Source of the DNA: Mercurialis annua
Lineage: Eukaryota > Streptophyta > Magnoliopsida > Malpighiales > Euphorbiaceae
DNA: 64,000 nucleotides
Assembly (NCBI RefSeq): GCF_937616625.2
Contig: NC_065573.1
Span: 5,595,001-5,659,000 of the forward strand
Direction of reading: 5' to 3'
Below are positions 60,746 through 64,000 of this stretch, in pieces (the first letter of the stretch is position 1; each line of letters opens with the position of its first letter). The notes beneath the pieces were generated by a model, which worked only from the letters and a program-made list of their open reading frames with translations, did not search any database and had not been told where the DNA came from. The translations under genes were made by a program, and so were the position numbers.

Positions 60746-61620
60746 TTTGGCTTAAGTCACGAAAATCGGAAAACTTTTGGATTTGTTTCATAACGTTTGT
60801 AAATGTTTGGCTTAAATCGCTAAAAAGATGAAACGTTTGGATTTGTTTCATGACGTTTTTAAACGCTTGGCTTAAATCGCTAAAAAGGTGAAACGCTTGG
60901 ATTTGTTTTGTCACGTTTGTAAATGTTTGGCTTAAACCGCTAAAATGGGGAAACGTTTGGATTTGTTTCTTAACGTTTATAAACGTTTGGCTTAAATCGC
61001 TAAAAAGGTGAAACGTTTGCTTTTGTTTTATCACGTTTGTAAATGTTTGGCTTAAATCGCTAAAAAGGTGAAACGCTTGGATTTGTGTCGTAAGTTTTAA
61101 GCGTTTGGATTAAATCGTTAAAATGGGTAAACGTTTGGATTTGTTTTATAACGTTTCTAAACGTTTGCCTTAAATCGCTAAAAAGGTGAAACGCTTGGAT
61201 TTGTGTCGTAAGTTTTAAGCGTTTGGATTAAATCGCTAAAATGGGTAAACGTTTGGATTTGTTTTGTAACGTTTCTAAACGTTTGGCTTAAATCGCTAAA
61301 AAGGTGAAACTTTCGCTTTTGTTTCGTAGCGTTTGTAAACGTTTGGCTTAAATCGCTAAACAGATGAAACGTTTGGATTTGTTTCGTAACGTTTATAAAT
61401 GTTAAGTTTTGTTTCGTAATGTTCGTAAATGGTTGGCTTTAATTGCTAAAAAGTTGAAACGTTTGGATTTGTTTCGTAATGTTTGTAAACATTTGGCTTA
61501 AATTGCTAAAAAGGTGAAACGCTTGGATTTGTTTCGTAACGTTTGTAAACGTTTGGCTTAAATTGCTAAAAAAGTTGAAACGTTTGAATTTGTTTCGTAA
61601 CGTTTTAAACGTTTGGTTTT
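60746..61620 (-). repeat. Satellite, minus-orientation domain with the same entry junction as 1248
   Basis: The flip CCTTTTTAG to TTTGGCTTAAG at 60739-60755 is the same junction as at 1240-1255. About fifteen minus monomers follow, including a tandem repeat of TTGTGTCGTAAGTTTTAAGCG (first 20 bases shown by TTGTGTCGTAAG and TTTTAAGCG) at about 61080 and 61200. The domain returns to plus at GTTTGGTTTT/AAGCCAAATG, about 61620. Confidence 0.88.
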
Positions 61621-64000
61621 AAGCCAAATGTTTACAAACGTTTCGAAACAAATCCAAGCGTTTCACCTATTTAGCAATTTACGCCAAACATTTACAAACG
61701 TTACGACACAAATTTAAACAATTCACCTTTTAGCGATTTAAGTCAACTGTTTACAAACGTTACGAAACAAATCCAAACGATTCAACTTTTTAGCGATTTA
61801 AGCCAAACGTTTACAAACGTTGCGAAACAAATCCAAACGTTTCACTTTTTTTGTGATTTAAGCCAAATGTTTACAAATGTTACGAAATAATCCAAACGTT
61901 TATAACGTTACGAAAGAAATTCAATCGTTTCACATTTTTAGCGATTTAAGCCAAACGTTTACAAACGTTACGAAACAATTTCAAACGATTCACCTTTTTA
62001 GCGATTTAAGCCAAACGTTTACAAACGATACGAAACAAATCCTAACGGTTCACATATTTAGCAATTTAAGCCAAACATTTACAAACGTAACGAAACAAAA
62101 CCAAGTGTGTCACGTTTTTAGCAATTTATGCCAAACGTTTACAATCGTTATGAAACAAATCCAAGTGCTTCCCCTGTTTAGAAAATTAATCCAAACGTTT
62201 ACAATTATTAATAAAAAAATCCAAGAGTTTCGCCTTTTTAGCAATTTAAGCCAAACGTTTACAAACGTTACGAAAAAAATCCAAGTGTTTCACCTTTTTA
62301 GAAATTTAAGCAGATCGTTTACAAAAGTTACGAAACAAATCCAAATGTTTCACCTTTTTAGCGATTTAAGCCTAACGTTTACCAACGTTACGAAACAAAA
62401 CCAAATGTTTCACCTTTTTAGCAATTTTAGCCAAACGTTTTCAAACGTTACGAAACAAATTCAATCGTTTCCCCATTTTAGAGATTTAAGCCAAATGTTT
62501 AAAATGTTACGAAACAAATCCAAACGTTTCACCTTTTTAGCGATTTAAGCCAAACGTTTACAAACGTTACTAATCAAATCCAAACGTTTCACCTTTTTAG
62601 CGATTAAAGCCAAACGTTTTAAAACGATACGAAACAAATCCTAACATTTCACATTTTTAGAAATTTAAGCCAAACGTTTACAAATGTTACGAAACAAAAT
62701 CAAGCGTTTCACCTTTTTAGTAATTTAAGCCAAACGTTAACAAACGTTACGAAACAAATCCAACTATTTCACCTTTTTAGCGATTTAATCCAAACGTTTA
62801 CAAAGGTTACGAAACAAATCCAAATGTTTCTCCTTTTAGCTATTTAAGCCAAACGTTTACAAATGTTACGAAAAAAATCCAAGTGTTTCACCTTTTTAGC
62901 AATTTAAGCAAAACGTTTAAAAACGATACGAAACAAATTGAAGCATTTCACCTTTTTAGCAATTTAAACAAAAACGTTTACAAACGTTACGAAACAAATC
63001 CAAGCGTTTTACCTTTTTAGCAATTTAAGCCAAATGTTTACAAACGTTACGAAAAAATCCAAGCATTTCACCTTTTTAGCAATTTAAGAAACACGTTTAC
63101 AAACGTTACGAACGAAATCCTAACGTTTCACCGTTCTAGCGATTTAAGCCGAACGTTTACCAATGTTACGAAACAAAACCAAATGTTTCAACTTTTTAGC
63201 AATTTTAGCCATACGTTTACAAACGTTACGAAACAAATTCAAACGTTTCCCCATTTTAGCGATTTAAACCAAACGTTTAAAACGTTACGAAACAAATCCA
63301 AATGTTTCACCTTTTTAGCGATTTAAGCCAAATGTTTACAAACATTACTAAACAAATCTAAACGTTTCCCCTTTGTAGCAATCCAATCCAAACATTTACA
63401 AACGTTACGAAACAAATTCAAACGTTTCCCATTTTTAGCAATGTAAGACAAACGTTTACAAACTTTACGAAACAAATCCAAGTTTTCCACCTTTTAAGAA
63501 ATTTAAGCCAAACGTTTAGAAACGTTATGAAGCAAATCCAAACGTTTCACCATTTTAGCGATTTAAGCACGACGTTTACAAACAGTACGAAACAAATCCA
63601 AATGTTTCACCTTTTGAGGGATTTAAGCCAAACGTTTATAAACCCTACGAAACAAATTCAAACGTTTCACCCTTTTAGCAATTTAAGCCAATCCTTTACA
63701 AACGTTATGAAACAAATCCAAGCGTTTCTACTTTTTAGCAATTTAAGCCAAACGTATAAACACGTTACGAAACAAATCAAAGCATTTCACCTTTTTAGCA
63801 ATTTATGCCAAACGCTTACAAAAGTTACGAAACAAATCCAAACATTTCACCTGTTTAGCGATTTAAGCCAAACGTTTACAAACGTATAAAACAAATCCAA
63901 ACGTTTCACCTTTTTGTAATTTAAGCCCAACGTTTACAAAGATTACGAAACAAATGCAAAAGTTTCACTTTTTAAGCGATATAAGCCAAACGTTTATAAA
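61621..64000 (+). repeat. Plus satellite, block Z copy 2, runs off the window
   Basis: Starts with a HOR-B-like marker at 61888 (AATCCAAACGTTTATAACG). From 62040 it repeats 57950-60060: CCAAGTGTGTCAC at 62101 and 58003, CTGTTTAGAAAATTAATCC, and ACGTATAAACACG at about 63750 and 59890. The satellite continues past the end of the window. Confidence 0.88.

Larger units (their letters stand above)
482..64000. repeat. 60-bp satellite DNA, main component of the window
   Basis: The monomer recurs with a 60-bp period over the whole interval, apart from the inserts at 4138-5312, 33165-36122 and 37509-47904. Landmarks in plus orientation are GTTTACAAACGTTACGAAAC, AAATCCAAACG, TTTCACC and TTTTTAGCGATTTAAGCC. 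The two 30-bp halves both start GTTT and end CCAAAC and agree at about 16 of 30 positions, suggesting an ancient 30-bp dimer. AAACGTTT spans both half-junctions, so intact arrays carry this 8-bp palindrome every 30 bp. Copies differ by substitutions (GCGATTTAAG/GCAATTTAAG, TTCACC/TTCCCC, AAACGTTT/AAATGTTT/AAGCGTTT) and small indels. Because 60 is a multiple of three, one frame on each strand stays open across many monomers. I see no promoter, start context or non-repeat domain that would make those frames genes. Confidence 0.95.

Overview
The window looks like heterochromatic plant nuclear DNA, and I see no intact protein-coding gene in it. About 49 kb is one AT-rich satellite family with a 60-bp monomer. 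The rest is LTR-retrotransposon DNA (about 13.8 kb) and one 1.2-kb insert containing plastid-derived pieces. The plant assignment rests on four things: an LTR element whose primer-binding site matches initiator tRNA-Met (TGGTATCAGAGC), a Stowaway-type MITE with CTCCCTCCGTCCC ends, plastid 16S rRNA and psaB scraps, and the satellite landscape. I cannot name the species. The array could be centromeric, pericentromeric or subtelomeric; nothing in the sequence decides which.

Layout: 1-481, end of an LTR. 482-1247, satellite read in the orientation I call plus. 1248-4137, satellite in minus orientation. 4138-5312, plastid-containing mosaic insert. 5313-21740, higher-order repeat A (HOR-A), a 2606-bp unit that itself holds one minus arm (about 1.35 kb) and one plus arm (about 1.26 kb); there is one broken unit, five full units and one truncated unit. 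21741-31205, plus satellite including higher-order repeat B (HOR-B, about 931 bp). 31206-33164, block X. 33165-36122, solo LTR with a perfect CAATT target-site duplication. 36123-37508, HOR-B-type satellite. 37509-47904, LTR element with 3.0-kb LTRs and no gag or pol (LARD-like), on the minus strand and carrying a MITE. 47905-52800, second copy of the HOR-B/block X segment. 52801-64000, plus satellite with further long-range duplications (blocks Y, W and Z) and one 0.9-kb minus domain at 60746-61620.

The 60-bp monomer is 20 codons long and has one stop-free frame on each strand. Tandem copies therefore give long apparent reading frames (up to 259 codons) in both directions. I treat these as by-products of the repeat, not as genes. 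The monomer appears to be a degenerate dimer of two 30-bp halves, each bounded by the palindrome AAACGTTT, so intact arrays carry this palindrome about every 30 bp. The plus-to-minus switch inside every HOR-A unit lies exactly on an AAACGTTT.

The most unusual feature is HOR-A: a tandemly amplified unit with internal strand inversion, so that transcription through it in either direction would give self-complementary RNA. Whether it is transcribed cannot be told from sequence.
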